A DNA stretch of 64,000 bases from Daucus carota subsp. sativus (GCF_001625215.2 NC_030389.2:37499454-37563453), one strand, 5' to 3'. Shown: positions 47,301 to 59,064, numbered from the stretch's first letter. Program-made: numbers and translations. Notes: generated from the sequence alone by a model not told the origin.

Positions 47301-47997
47301 ATAGAAACCTGTATTTGACATGCAAAAAGGCATCGAAATTGTACAAAATCAGTTGATCTGATGTGTCAAGTGTTTGCATAGTACATTCTGATAGGACCAA
47401 CCTGCGCTAGAAACTCTTGGTCTGGTTGCTTACTGGAGTCTAATTTTTTAATCGCTGCAGCCTGCCCACTTCTCAAGACACCATGATATACTCTTCCATA
47501 GGCCCCCTCACCAATTAAAGCTTTTGTACCAAAGTTATCTGTAATATCTTTCAATTCATCCACTGAGAGCTCAGGGATAGTAATAGGCTGAATGTTAGTA
47601 GCTATCGTGTCCCTTGGTGCTGTCATGGTAGCACGATGACCACCGACATTTCCTACACAAAGCCTCAAATTAGGTATTATTTCGATAAAGCAAAGGTCAA
47701 AGAATAGCAAAGGCAAATGCCAAAAATAAGACAGGGTACTGGAAATAAACTATATGCAGAGGTTGCAGCAAGAATTACATGTAACCAAATGAGCCTATAA
47801 TGACAGTTCTTTTTTTTGAATAAATGATTTTAGAATGCATGGAACTTTTGTTAGAACTATGTATAACGAAATTTATATTTATCCTTATAAGCCATAGTCC
47901 AACATAAAAAACCACCTGTCGACTGACTAGCCTTATATGGTCCACTAGCAGCAGCCTTTGGTACATTATCTTGCGCACAACATCCAAAGCAACTCAT
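44387..47997 (-). CDS. PTI1-like protein kinase
   Basis: Exons complement(47916..47997, 47402..47652, 47182..47308, 46321..46594, 45248..45380, 45067..45153, 44387..44515) give 360 residues with all phases matching. The N-terminus MSCFGCC is a cysteine cluster of the kind that is S-acylated to hold PTI1 kinases at the plasma membrane. The kinase domain has [12 protein letters not shown], the lysine in [20 protein letters not shown], then DFDLSNQ and [19 protein letters not shown] in place of DFG is normal for this family, so it is not a defect. PTI1 kinases are substrates of Pto in tomato and of OXI1/AGC kinases in Arabidopsis and act in immune and oxidative signalling. A leader intron probably lies upstream. 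It is convergent with the RLCK-V gene. The first exon is short (27 codons), as usual for the family. Confidence 0.94.
46609..46690. repeat. Short direct duplication in PTI1-like intron 3
   Basis: The phrase CAATTAACCTTATTACCAAC and its continuation (ACACGAATAG) occurs at 46611 and again at 46659, a 48-base period, right next to exon 4 of the PTI1-like gene. Confidence 0.7.
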
Positions 47998-49330
47998 TAC
48001 GTGTTCCCCCTTGCCGCAGACTGGAAATGAACTAAGAAATGCCTTAATTCCTAAAACTTCAAAAATGATCATAATCAGAAGCATGCCACACACATTTGTG
48101 TGAATTACATTTATAGCCCAGAAATTCCATACCGCCTTACAAATTTCTACCGAAGCTAATTACAAATTTTCTGAAAACCACACATATAAACTTCCACACA
48201 TTTAAGTCAAAATGGCAAAAGGAAGGAAAGCAATAGTAGACAAGTAAATATATGTAAAGGATTGTCGTGCCTGTTCCTGTGCTAGTAAAAAATGGTTGCA
48301 CTAAAACAGAAAATCAGCATATATTTTATGCGAGCATAGATGTAACACAATTTTTATATATGCTATTATTTTACGCATGTTATGCCAATACATATGGTAG
48401 AAACACTCCAAATCATGGTAAAAAAGCTTAGCATGTATGCTACTCTATAAAAGCCAATCAATCACTGATATTAATGCATTTGGTCAAAATATAACTATTG
48501 TAGTACCAAGATAATAAGATATATCCAAAATCAGTTGACATAGTTGGAAAACAAAAGAACAAACCAAAAAAATGCAGTCCGCATTGGCATGAACGAAATC
48601 ATATTCAGATATAAAATATCCATTCACATAATCTAGAAATCAAGTTTTAAGCTACCATCTACAATCATCCACGGATCATTAGAAATACACAGCATTCCTA
48701 AAAAAGGTGTATTCTCTTTCGCAAAAGCCCACATCACAGCCAATTACATTCACTACCCAAGAAATTCAGAAAAATCAAAGTCTGTTTTTTTAACAAACAC
48801 TAAAACTTTAATTATTGAAAGAAAGCATAGATAATTTCAGTAATTTGGTAAAGTACCCCTCACAGCTTATCACAACATAAACATCACTTTACAAAATTAA
48901 TAATCAATAAGGCCACAATTCAATTGCCAAGTTCTCAATATTCAAGAACATCAAATCAACCTATAATTCAAGATATCATACATCAAGGTGAATAAGTGAT
49001 ACATCAGAATTCTCCAGTTCATATAAACTATTATTACACAGACACCATATAAAGTGAAATTCAGAAAGACCCATGATTATCAACAGTTGAATTTCCCCAA
49101 AAAATCATAAAGATAAAAAAGAATTCAAAGGGTTCCAAGAAAAATAAAGAAGGTTGGCAAAAAACCAAAAAAAAATAAAACCTTTATTACAATAAAGTAC
49201 TATGTTATAAATGAGTGTTGATCAGCTTACAAAGATAGTACCTCTGGAGTGTTGATTAATGTTGCAAAGTGTTTCGCAGGTTGTAAAGCAACATGCAGAT
49301 GAATGGAAGGAAGACAAGAGAGATACAAGT
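47998..49330 (-). other. 5' UTR and leader intron of the PTI1-like gene
   Basis: A leader intron fits 48021..49241: donor AGAGGTACTA next to 49242 and acceptor ATTTCCAG next to 48020, leaving 23 bases of leader before the start codon. The first exon would be about 49242..49330. No other gene was seen. Confidence 0.6.
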
Positions 49331-49903
49331 GTGTGTTATGTCCTGACGGCAATAATGTCTGATTGTATGTATTGTTTGATTCTTGACCTTTGACTTGGTA
49401 AGAACTTTGTCACTTGGAATAATCTAAACACACAAATATATTTTCTTTCTTTGTTTAACAACATTTGTCATTAGGAAAGGTATGCTCAATTATAGAAAAC
49501 GATGGTGGTGGAGATTGGATTAAAGAGCAACAACATGATATATTTAATGTTATAATATTTATTATTTACTATATAAATTTATAGGAATTTATCAAATATA
49601 CTACTTTTTAGGATCTTATTTGCAAAAATACCATCTTCCTAAATTAATTGCATATTTACTAAACTAAATTCCTAAATTGCAAAAATACTACCCATCCCCC
49701 TGCAACTAAATGCAACCTCATATGCAACTGAATGCCTGATCTCAAGTTCCAGTCTCCAAATGTCATTTTCGACCAGATTTTCGGAACTAAATACTAGAGA
49801 CAATTATGAAAATCCTCGAAGTGATTTTATAGTAAAAAGTTAAACAGTTAATTTTTGATAAATGATTAAGTAAAGATATATGAATATTGATGTGGATAAA
49901 ATG
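49331..49903. other. PTI1-like promoter region
   Basis: Presumed promoter of the leftward PTI1-like gene. AT-rich; no gene or clear element was found. Confidence 0.4.
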
Positions 49904-50606
49904 ATATATATATATATATATAGTCTTACTCCAATAGAAACCTCCTTATCCTAGAAACTAAAAACCAAGCTGAAATATCACTAAATCCTAAAACAAATAC
50001 CACTAAATTCTTAAACAACCTCATCTCCACCTCCATCTTCACCAAACCCGCCTCCATCTTCACCAACCCCACCTCCACTGCCACCACCTTCGTCGTCGCC
50101 TCCTTCATAACCACCACCACCTCTATGCCGCCCGCCCCCTCCATAACCACCACCTCCATCTCCACCTCCACCTCTTTTATTTCTCTAACAACACAACCTC
50201 CACCTCCATCTTCACCAGCCCCATCTTAATCGCTGTTTCAACCTCCTTCAACCCCGTTCATACTTCTTTCTCCACCTCGACTCAACTTCAAACGCAAAGC
50301 CACCACTATTCCGGCAACGCTCCAACCCCCTACTTCAAGCCGCCCAAACCTTCGCTACAATCATCTTTCCTCCATCTCCACCTTCACCTCCACCATCTCC
50401 ACCACTATCACCACCATCTGAATCAAAAACGTGAACAGATCTGGATATTCTAAGCTGGAACATATCTGGAGATTAAGTTTTTACTAATTTCTGCAACACA
50501 GATCACTAAATCCTAAAGAGAATATCACTAAATTGTACTGAGAATATCACTAACTTGTATTGGTTTCTAGTTTTTATTTTAAGATTGGTTTCTATTTGAT
50601 CATGTG

Positions 50607-50649
<43 letters not shown>
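49904..50649. mobile_element. Inverted-repeat element embedded in TA microsatellite, with a glycine-rich frame
   Basis: (TA)n tracts lie on both sides (49904..49922 and 50609..50649). Just inside, TAGTCTTACTCCAATAGAAA faces an inverted right end reading TATAGGCACATGATCAAATA then GAAACC; both arms continue with AAACTA-AAACC-type sequence. The interior is a CCACC/CCTCC-rich strand. Read leftward (about 50183 to 50010) it encodes a Gly-rich run (GGGGYGGGGRHRGGGGYEGG) with DEGGG and GEDGGG blocks but no start Met. The element class is not certain; it resembles TIR elements that settle in TA repeats. Confidence 0.45.
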
Positions 50650-50652
<3 letters not shown>

Positions 50653-50863
50653 CTTAAATGAGTCACCGATGAGATGAGTGGGTCAATTGAGATATTTTGA
50701 CGTAACCGGTGGCCAGTTTGATATATAACCCCTAATTAATCTTCACTAATTAATGCTCTAAAAAATCTTAACCGAATATATTTCACTAATTAATGGGACA
50801 TAATCTTTGGATTCTTGTGAGTTGTGAGATTGTCTTTTTTGTTGCATATGTCATTTTCTATTC

Positions 50864-50870
50864 TATATAA
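50864..50870 (+). promoter_or_regulatory. TATA box of ESF1-like gene A
   Basis: TATATAA lies 72 bases before the start codon in a block (about 50790-50940) that is strongly conserved upstream of the second copy, including TCATTTTCTATTCTATATAA. Confidence 0.7.
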
Positions 50871-50941
50871 ACACATGTTCAAAACATTTTTCACCCAATT
50901 TTGTTAAATACCAGCTTCATAACCTCTAACAAAATAAATCC

Positions 50942-51502
50942 ATGGCTGTCTTGAAGCTAAAGCTCTCAGTGTTATTTTGCATGATTCTTCTTTGTCATTT
51001 CGTTATGAATCAATGTATGTATATCATTTTAAATAAATTAAAAAAAATTATAATTAATTATAATTAACATCATCTTTTTTATACCAACTTTTCTAAGATC
51101 ATAAATATGCACTCAATTAATTTCAGTTATACAATTATTGGTGTTTTCTTTTAAAGGAGGAATGTAATATTTACTAAAAAACAGTTTCTTCTCCATCAAT
51201 GACTAATTAAATGAAAATTATTTAATTAATGATAAAGTATATTTTTATCGAAATTGATTATATTTATTAGACATGTGCACTAAATTATTATCATTTTTTT
51301 AGGTATGATGGTCGATTCTGAACAAAAAATAGAGAATGCTGGTCAGTACAACATTGCAAACAAGATTTCCAGTCTCCAAGGAGGGGGGAATGATCATCCA
51401 CTCTGCATCCGTGAATCCTGTGATATTGGATTTTGTTGGTGCTGTGTTATTAATAAACTTTGTGTAGAAAAATATGCAGATTGTATCCGAATTTGTCATT
51501 GA
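50942..51502 (+). CDS. Small secreted cysteine-rich peptide, ESF1-like, copy A
   Basis: Exons 50942..51014 and 51303..51502 join in phase 1 (T plus GT, forming Cys) to give 90 residues. Residues 1-24 are a clear signal peptide (MAVLKLKLSVLFCMILLCHF). The mature part ends in eight cysteines with spacing LC-x4-C-x4-CWCC-x5-C-x6-C-x3-C. This fits the EMBRYO SURROUNDING FACTOR 1 family of secreted plant peptides. In Arabidopsis, ESF1 peptides from the central cell pattern the suspensor; whether this gene is seed-expressed is unknown. Gene B, 2.5 kb to the right, is a tandem duplicate with the same intron position. The family name is inferred from Cys pattern; a defensin-like class is the alternative. 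The ORF structure itself is convincing. Confidence 0.85.
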
Positions 51503-52120
51503 TAAAAAAGTATATGAATAATTTATTTCCGATTTTTAAACCAGTCATCCACTCGATCTCTTACAATGATTGGTTCTTTTGACAGTTATATCAAATTATA
51601 TAAAATCTGAAAAAATAAATGTTTTCTTTATATCTTTGAAATATTTGAATAAAAAAATTATTTTAATCTATATATTTACTTTGTCATGAATCATGATGAC
51701 TTCTCTGGAGTCCCATAAAATTGTTCATTTAATTGTACTTTAACTCAAATTTTGCTAGTACTTTATGCCTCAAATTAAGAAATGCAGTGAAGAAAAATTT
51801 GAAGATAATCTGTAAATCCTTTTTATGTGGGGAAATAATATGCCCCTTAACTTAATTCTTTAGAATTTTATGAAGTATTTTCTTATGAAATTGAGATGTA
51901 TTATGAGAAAAACTCTAACAACCTGACACGTGACACGCGAATACGAAACGAAACCAAATGACAAGAAAAAAATGGATATGAGTTTTGATTTTGCTACACG
52001 AAATATGAAAATACGTGAACACGAGACACGATAGATTTTGTGTCAGACATGAATTTCATTTTGAGTACATAACAAAGAAGTACAGTATCCGAAATATTTG
52101 TACATAATTCTTATTATATA
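51503..52120. other. Spacer after ESF1-like gene A
   Basis: 3' UTR then AT-rich DNA. A stretch of ACACG/CACGA repeats near 51925-52035 could be an old repeat; nothing was delimited. Confidence 0.4.
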
Positions 52121-52363
52121 CTCCCTCTGTCCCCCATTAGTTTACCTTAGCAAACGAGAGTTTGTCACGCATTCTAATGCTCCTAGAAAACATAGTTTCA
52201 TAACTTATTTTTTAATTTTTATACTTTGAATAAAAATTTGATGTTTGAAATGTTATATAAAAAAAATCTCAAAAATAAGTTACAGAACTATGTTTTATAA
52301 GAGTCATAAAATGCGTGTCGAGCAGTTGAAAAAAACTGTAAAGAAATGAGAGGAACAGAGGGG
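52121..52363. mobile_element. Stowaway-like MITE
   Basis: Left end CTCCCTCTGTCCCCCATTAG and right end reading GAGGAACAGAGGGG are inverted copies flanked by TA (52119..52120 and 52364..52365), the Tc1/mariner-type duplication of Stowaway elements. It is 243 bp and non-coding. Confidence 0.75.
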
Positions 52364-52539
52364 TATATGTTATAGTAATATACTAAACTGATTTTTTAAC
52401 ATGTACCCATACACTACACCCACCACAACTTTTTAGGTATGTGGTAGATTTTTATTAACTCCAATTTCATTAATAATGATGGCTTATTGCAAGTATAATA
52501 ATTCTCACCGATCAAAATCTCCTACCTAAGTAAAAAGTA

Positions 52540-52797
52540 CTCCCTCCGTCCCACAATACAAATTTTTTTTTGAAAAAATTACGCATATTAAGGAAACATT
52601 AATTAGATAATATTTTCTCACTTGTACCCCTAAATGCATGAATGCGGACTCTTATTCAACCCTCATTAATTGTTATACAACTTTCAAGAAGGGTAATATT
52701 GGAATAATTTCAATATATTTGCATTGAAAATAAAAAATGGACAAGTATTATGAGAATTTTTTTTCCAAAAAAGACTTATATAATGTGACGGAAAGAG
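52540..52797. mobile_element. Second Stowaway-like MITE, older right end
   Basis: The left end CTCCCTCCGTCCCACAATAC is canonical and preceded by TA. The right end (AATGTGACGGAAAGAG) matches it only partly, so the element is older than its neighbour 180 bases to the left. Confidence 0.6.
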
Positions 52798-53408
52798 CAA
52801 TGGGAAGTGTGTGTCCATGAAACACAAGAAACAAAAGTATATTAACGAAACATTATCAGCTCTAAAAAACTCTAACATATATGTTTTTTGTGTTACTTTT
52901 AACTTGGGAGCATGTAAAATTATATCTACTCAATAACTTTTTTTTATAGTTATTACCGTAAAAAATCTAGATTCATAATATTCATTTAGAATATTCAATT
53001 ATAATAAATGTAATACTTGTCATATTAGTTGACATTCATTATGATTTTTATGGCATATTTATTTTTCGCCATATCAAACAACTCGACCCGAACTTATAAA
53101 TAGTATATGTGTACGACAAATATTAATAAATCTACCATTTCATAAAATTCGAAATAATTGATTAATGATAATACCATCAAAATTTTTAATATACTTTAAA
53201 ATCTATATTGAATATTGTTAAACTTGTATGAATAATTTAAAATTCTATCCGAATGTATGAAAGTTGTTATATAATTTTTAATTTTTATATATATATAATT
53301 TAATAATATTAAAAAATATAAATAAGATATATCCCACTAATTAATGCGACACAATCTTTTAAATCCCTGTGAGATTGTTTTTTTTGCTCCATACGTCATT
53401 TTCTATTC
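52798..53408. other. AT-rich spacer and promoter of ESF1-like gene B
   Basis: No gene was found. From about 53335 the sequence is similar to the promoter of copy A, marking the left extent of the tandem duplication. Confidence 0.5.
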
Positions 53409-53415
53409 TATATAA
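53409..53415 (+). promoter_or_regulatory. TATA box of ESF1-like gene B
   Basis: TATATAA lies in the same conserved context as in copy A, 77 bases before the next start codon. Confidence 0.7.
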
Positions 53416-53491
53416 ACACATGTTCAATACATCTTTCACCCAATTTTATTAGATACTAGCTTCAAAAGTCCTCACAAAACAAATTCAATCC

Positions 53492-54019
53492 ATGGCCACC
53501 TTCAAGCTAAAGCTCTCGTCCTTATTTTATACGATCATTCTTTGTCAATTCGTTATATATCAATGTAAGTATATCATTTTGAATAAACTAAAAATAACAA
53601 TAGTTAATTATAATTAACATCATCCTTTTCGTACCAACTTTCATAAGATCATCGATATATACATACATACATACATACCTATAAACTCTAAATTCGCTAT
53701 GGTTTCCTTTCTTTTGTACGTATTTTATTAATCTGGATAAATTGTTGTCTATAGAAATAAATTGATATCAATTGATTATATTTCTTAGTCCTATGCACTA
53801 AACTATTATCATGTTATAGGTACGATGGTTGATTCTGCAGGGAAAATAGAGAATATTGATTTGTCAAATATTTCAAATAAAATGACCAGCATACAAGGAG
53901 GGGGAGATTCTTCTTCAATCTGCATCCCTCTTTCCTGTGATACTGGATTTTGTTGGTGTTGTGTTATCAATAAACTTTGTGTCAAAAAGTATGCAAATTG
54001 TCTTAAAATTTGCCATTGA
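53492..54019 (+). CDS. Small secreted cysteine-rich peptide, ESF1-like, copy B
   Basis: Exons 53492..53564 and 53820..54019 join in phase 1 to give 90 residues, the same exon lengths as copy A. The signal peptide is MATFKLKLSSLFYTIILCQF. The C-terminal core CDTGFCWCCVINKLCVKKYA is almost the same as in copy A, while the segment between signal peptide and first core cysteine (VDSAGKIENIDLSNISNKMT) has diverged. All eight core cysteines are kept. Conservation of the core and drift of the linker suggest that both copies make working peptides. The intron is about 30 bases shorter than in copy A and contains an ATAC microsatellite near 53660. Confidence 0.85.
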
Positions 54020-55633
54020 TAATACAAGTCTAAACATAATTTGTTCCATTTATTTATTTATTTTATCAGAAATTTTGGTAGTGCTTTATGTCTCAAGCTA
54101 AAAAATATAGTGAACAAAAAGCCGAAAAAATGAAAAATCTCTTTTCACACATGAAAAAATATGCAACATAATTAATATATTTAAATTTTTATGAAATATG
54201 TGCTTTTAATTTTGAGATGACAGTAAAACAAAAAAACTCTGACATATCTTTTTTTTGTATTACTTTTGATTTTGGAGCATGTAAGATAATGTTTAGTCAA
54301 TATTATTATGAAGTTATTGCTATATAAAAAAAACTTGATTTGAAATTTTCGCTTGTAATAAATATATTAAGTAAGATGGCTTTAATTAGTGATTATTAGT
54401 ATATACTGATTTTCGTCATGTTTGATCAAGTACTAAAAGGGTGTATTCAATTGAGATTTCAAAGAGATGAAATTCGGAGATATTTAATTAAGATTTTAAA
54501 AAATGTATCAGGATCTTGATGTAGTTAATTAAGATTCTAAATTATATTACAAAATCTGGTGATAATCAATCAAAATTTTAAGTTATGTTTAAAAATTCGA
54601 TAGTATTCAATTGTGATTATATAAATTATGATTGTATTCATATGTTGATGGATTCTTGTGACTTCGCATACAGATTTTGTGAGATTATTCCGTGCATTTT
54701 AAGATATTTGAAATCCCAACAAAATTTATGAGATCTTGAAGCATCGTGCATAAATCTGAAGGACGCTACCTTAGTTTATCAAGATTTCACACAAAATCAA
54801 AATCATATACAATTTATAGATGATATAAAATCCACTAAGATATGTGTTAATCTCCTTAGTTGATGCGAAGGAAAACCCCCACAAGTCGATCTGAGCAAAG
54901 AGTAACGTTAATGACAATATTGGCGATGTATTAGTTCTATTTGTAAGTTGCTTGGACATCAAAATAGTTTTGCAAACAAGTTAAATGTAATTTATTAAAA
55001 AAAAATTTCATGTGTTGCATTTGCATATAAGTAATGTCTTTGTAATTATAAGTCAAACTCGAATTCATGCTGATTTTTAGTATTTATTTATGCTTGTTTT
55101 GCGTATAGAATTCCTAAACATATGTGTTATAGCCTTTATAATCAAGTGAGAGACATACGAGTCTCGAGTCTTCTTAACTATAATATCTTCTACCCCAATT
55201 CAAACGGTAAGTCATAAGATAAATGATATTCTTTTTATTATTAATGAATAAATAAAAAATAAAATTTTTTAATTTTTAATTAGTTAAAAAATAGATAAAT
55301 ATTAAAATTACCATCAGTAACATGTATTAATATTAAAAAATATTTATAAATAAAATATAAAATATATATTATTTGTACCATCCATTTATGATATATAAAA
55401 AAGATATTGTAAAGAGAATTGATTAAATTTTTATATAAAAAGTTTTAAAGTATGAATTCTAATTAGCACATCATCTAAGCCGCCTCCAATTTCGAGATGG
55501 ATTCGAATTAGTGTTTCCTCCTTTCACTAGGATTAACAATAAACACCCATTGATCTTTATATATATCCATCTCATTAATCATTCAGCCTCATAATCTTTC
55601 ACTACGTAGAATATATCTTGTGATCAGATAATA
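54020..55633. other. AT-rich intergenic DNA and Agenet-gene promoter
   Basis: No gene was recognised over 1.6 kb. Between 54430 and 54740, AAGATTTTAAAT/GAGATTTCAAAG-like phrases recur, which may be an old MITE. A TATA-rich run, CTTTATATATATCC at about 55556, is about 70 bases before the Agenet start and is its probable TATA box. Confidence 0.45.
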
Positions 55634-56050
55634 ATGTTATTTAATAGCGGTGACAGAGTTGAAGTCTTGAGCAAACAAGATGGCTTCTTGGGTTCCTACT
55701 ACGAAGGAATCGTGATCAAAGAAGTTGCAGACAGAGAGTACCAAGTAATGTACAAGAATCTTGTCGACGAGGTCTCGAAAATGCCACTGTTGGAGGCTGT
55801 CAAGGAGGAGGATCTTCGGCCCGCGCCACCTAAGGTTCATGCAATGCAGTTTGGCCTAGGAGAGCTGGTTGATGCATTCGACAGAGATGGATGGTGGGTT
55901 GGTGTGGTGGTTTCGGAGAAGTCTCCAGGCACTTATGGCGTGTTCTTCGACTTGTATCCTGAGTACAAGTGTGTGTATCCAGCAAGCAGTTTGAGAGTTC
56001 ATCAAGATTGGGTTAACAACAAGCAGTGGCTTTCATCTTTGCAGTACTAG
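55634..56050 (+). CDS. Small two-module Agenet (plant Tudor-like) domain protein
   Basis: A single-exon gene of 138 residues. Residues 3-65 form one Agenet/Tudor-like module (FNSGDRVEVLSKQDGFLGSY, YEGIVIKEVADREYQVMYKN). Residues 70-130 form the second (FGLGELVDAFDRDGWWVGVV, GTYGVFFDLYPEYKCVYPAS). This is the usual Agenet pair in which the second module docks on the first. Larger Agenet proteins such as the DUF724 group bind RNA or histone tails, but this one has nothing else attached, so it could be a reader module working with a partner. It starts at the first ATG (AATAATGTT), without introns. It lies tail to tail with the SAM synthetase gene. Function is inferred from fold only. Confidence 0.87.
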   Translation: MLFNSGDRVEVLSKQDGFLGSYYEGIVIKEVADREYQVMYKNLVDEVSKMPLLEAVKEEDLRPAPPKVHAMQFGLGELVDAFDRDGWWVGVVVSEKSPGTYGVFFDLYPEYKCVYPASSLRVHQDWVNNKQWLSSLQY

Positions 56051-56588
56051 TAGTTGTGTCCTGATTGAAGAACGTGTAGATGGAGATCGAGATGATTGAT
56101 CGATTGTGTAATTGTTAATGGTATGAATATTGTGTTGCTTGTTTGAGTTCTTGTTTCAAGATTTCTTTCTTGATTGATATTGGTTTGTGTATGTGTGTGT
56201 TTTTCTACAAGGATTTGAAATTAATTGCTATGTTTTTCTCATGTGTGCAAATCAGAATAGAATCTGAGCAGTTTGAGAAATAATAAACCTGGTGTAATGA
56301 GTTGAGTTGTGACAATGGCAGATACTTAAAGTAAGGTAGTTCTGATCTTGTAAGCAAAGTATCTAAACATACTAATAGAATTTCTACGACACCAGAGGAA
56401 TTCAATTGACGAAGAAGATATTTTATTGCAAGTGAATTTTTTCAATTGATACAATGGTAAACAACAGACAATTCAGAAAAAAAAAAAAAAACAATGACAA
56501 TTAGCAAAAATTTGAAAAAGAAAATGAAAGTTTCAGGTAGTAGTAGAAGATGAAGCTCACATTCGGTTTCTTGAAATTAAACTCTGTT
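56051..56588. other. Convergent 3' flanks of Agenet and SAM synthetase genes
   Basis: 3' UTRs of both genes with an A-rich run near 56480. No other feature was seen. Confidence 0.55.
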
Positions 56589-57764
56589 TTAGGCTTTCTC
56601 CCACTTTAGTGGCTTTACTACTTCCCACGTGAAGTCAGGGTCATCTCTTCCAAAGTGGCCATAGGCAGCTGTTTTTAAGAACCTAGCATTACCGCCCCTC
56701 TTGAGATCAAGGTTGATAGAGATCATGCCTGGTCTGAAGTCGAATGTCTCCTTGACAATCTTAAGAATCTCCCTGTCAGGGATCTTTCCAGTTCCATAGG
56801 AGTCGACAAACACAGACAAGGGCTCAGGAACACCTATGGCATATGAAACTTGCACGATGCATCTACGTGCAAGCCCGTTTGCCACGATACTCTTTGCAGC
56901 TTGCCTAACAATGTAGGCACCACTCCTATCCACTTTAGTTGGGTCTTTGCCTGAGAAGGCACCACCACCATGTGCACCCCATCCTCCGTAAGTGTCAATA
57001 ATGATCTTGCGACCAGTTAGACCAGCATCACCGTGTGGTCCACCAATGACAAAGCGGCCTGATGGGTTCAAGTGGAAGATGGTCTTTTCATCCAGATAAT
57101 TTTCGGGAACAACAGGCTTGATGACATGCTCCTTAAGATCAGCAGCAATTTCATCATTTGTGACAGTCTCGTCATGTTGAGTCGAGATTAGAATAGTGTG
57201 CACACGGATGGGGACCATAGCACCATTGTCGTTCTGGTACTCAACAGTCACTTGAGTTTTTCCATCAGGCCTCAACCATGCACAAGTTCCATTCTTGCGA
57301 ACTTCAGTTAGGCGAGCACCAAGCTTGGTTGCAAGAACATGGCTGAGGGGCATCAGCTCAGGGGTCTCGTCAGTGGCATAACCAAACATATGACCCTGAT
57401 CTCCAGCGCCAATCTCCTCAGGCTTTTTGGTCAGATGACCATGAACCCCTTGGGCAATATCAGGACTCTGCTGCTCAATGTTAACAAGGACCTTGCAGTT
57501 GTCAGCATCCAACCCCACATCATCCGATACAAATCCAATTTCACGGCACGTATCACGCACAATCTTCTCATAATCCACATTGGCCTTGGTGGTGATCTCC
57601 CCAAATACCATGACCATGTTGGTCTTGGTACAAGTCTCGCAGGCAACCTTGCTGTCAGGGTCCTGTGCTAGGCAGGCATCAAGGACTGCATCCGAGATCT
57701 GGTCGCAAAGCTTGTCAGGATGTCCCTCGTTAACAGACTCAGATGTGAACAAAAAGGTCTCCAT
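56589..57764 (-). CDS. SAMS: S-adenosylmethionine synthetase
   Basis: An uninterrupted coding exon of 391 residues, the normal plant length. The enzyme makes S-adenosylmethionine from methionine and ATP in the cytosol, feeding methylation, ethylene, polyamine and lignin synthesis. Signatures are all present: [20 protein letters not shown] at the start, the ATP-binding [12 protein letters not shown], the P-loop-like [19 protein letters not shown], and the C-terminus [20 protein letters not shown]. As in other plant SAMS genes, the coding exon is intronless but the leader is split: acceptor TTTTCAG ends two bases before the start codon. Codon use is GC-richer than the surroundings, consistent with high expression. 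No defects were seen. Confidence 0.97.
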   Translation of the reverse strand: METFLFTSESVNEGHPDKLCDQISDAVLDACLAQDPDSKVACETCTKTNMVMVFGEITTKANVDYEKIVRDTCREIGFVSDDVGLDADNCKVLVNIEQQSPDIAQGVHGHLTKKPEEIGAGDQGHMFGYATDETPELMPLSHVLATKLGARLTEVRKNGTCAWLRPDGKTQVTVEYQNDNGAMVPIRVHTILISTQHDETVTNDEIAADLKEHVIKPVVPENYLDEKTIFHLNPSGRFVIGGPHGDAGLTGRKIIIDTYGGWGAHGGGAFSGKDPTKVDRSGAYIVRQAAKSIVANGLARRCIVQVSYAIGVPEPLSVFVDSYGTGKIPDREILKIVKETFDFRPGMISINLDLKRGGNARFLKTAAYGHFGRDDPDFTWEVVKPLKWEKA

Positions 57765-58860
57765 TTCTGAAAAGTAGCAATAACAATATCACCCTAAGTT
57801 ATCATAATTCAACAGCCAAAGATGAATGCGCTCTTCCTACTTATCAGCTACAGTATCACAAACACATCTAAACTCCGAACATCCACATTTAATTTTTACA
57901 TAGGAAGATCGTACTTCCATTTTCAGGTAGACATATTATTGCAAAATCCAAATAACACAATCATCGGTTTCCAATTTTAAGTATTCTCTGACCCTAGATC
58001 CATTTACCGGAGATCAAGGGTTCAACTTCACGCCTTGTGAAAGACAAGGTGTGTCATGTGTGAATGTTAATCATCAAGAGAATTAATTTCATCTTTTGTA
58101 AACAGAGTCCTTATACAACACTTTATGTTTAATTGTTTATAGGCATTCATTCAAACACAGATTACAAACTACAAAACTGATTTGTATTTCTGTACTAAAA
58201 GACCTCTTTGTACTTCTGTGTAGAGTTTGTTAACAACTTATAAGTAGCTTACAAGTAAATGCACGTTATTGTAAAGAAACGATGCTCGATTAACATATAC
58301 CGACAAAACATAACTTACAAATGTACAAGTTGTGCTAATCAAGTTAAACATACATGATACAACAGATCAGTATGTAACATTATTACAAAACTAAAAAGGA
58401 ACTGAAGATAACAGTTTAAATCCAATGATTCAACTTTAGTAATCTAAGAAAATACCAGTATTTCAAATGAACAGCACTATATTAATTAATCGAATACACA
58501 GGATTTATTATTAATTGAATCTATATTAATGCACACAAGTGTAGTAAGTCTAAGATCTATGAACAAAGTACATATGTAGATACAGGACGGATGCACAAGT
58601 AAACGAATACTCCCTCCGTCTCAAAAAACTTTCCTCGTTTGATATGTCGGAACTGTTCATAACATGAGACAAATTACTGATTTAATTTTAATCTACAAGA
58701 CTAAATATAATCATAAATAAAAGCAAACATGAAAAGTATTTTGAGGACGGAAAGAGTATAGATTTAGGACATGGAGTACCTTGTAGAGAGAGAAAGTGCC
58801 AACAGACAAATGTATTAGAGAGAGATTGATCAAGTAGTTGGAGATGAGTCAGGCTCAGCG
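57765..58860 (-). other. SAMS 5' UTR and leader intron
   Basis: The leader intron spans 57767..58779 (donor CTACAAG then GTACTCC, acceptor TTTTCAG). The first untranslated exon is about 58780..58860. A Stowaway-like MITE sits inside the intron next to the donor side. Confidence 0.75.
58610..58756. mobile_element. Stowaway-like MITE in the SAMS leader intron
   Basis: CTCCCTCCGTCTCAAAAAAC and an inverted right end (TATTTTGAGGACGGAAAGAG) are flanked by TA on both sides (58608..58609, 58757..58758). The 147-bp element ends only 23 bases from the leader-intron donor. Confidence 0.75.
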
Positions 58861-58890
58861 TGGGCAAGCTTGCAAGGAAGTGAGGAGATG

Positions 58891-58900
58891 CTATTTATAG
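58891..58900 (-). promoter_or_regulatory. SAMS TATA box
   Basis: CTATAAATAG on the minus strand lies about 30 bases before the likely transcription start at 58860 and 110 bases before the leader donor. Confidence 0.75.
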
Positions 58901-59064
58901 GCCCTGCGCTTCACCAACCATAAATATCTCTATTGATTTACTTTTTTCTTTTTCTTTTTTTGGACAAGATTTACTTTTTTTCTTTTAAATTGATATTTAT
59001 TTAAAATTATCATATTTCAATTTTATATAAATAAATAAATAATATAAAAAAATCATCAATATAC

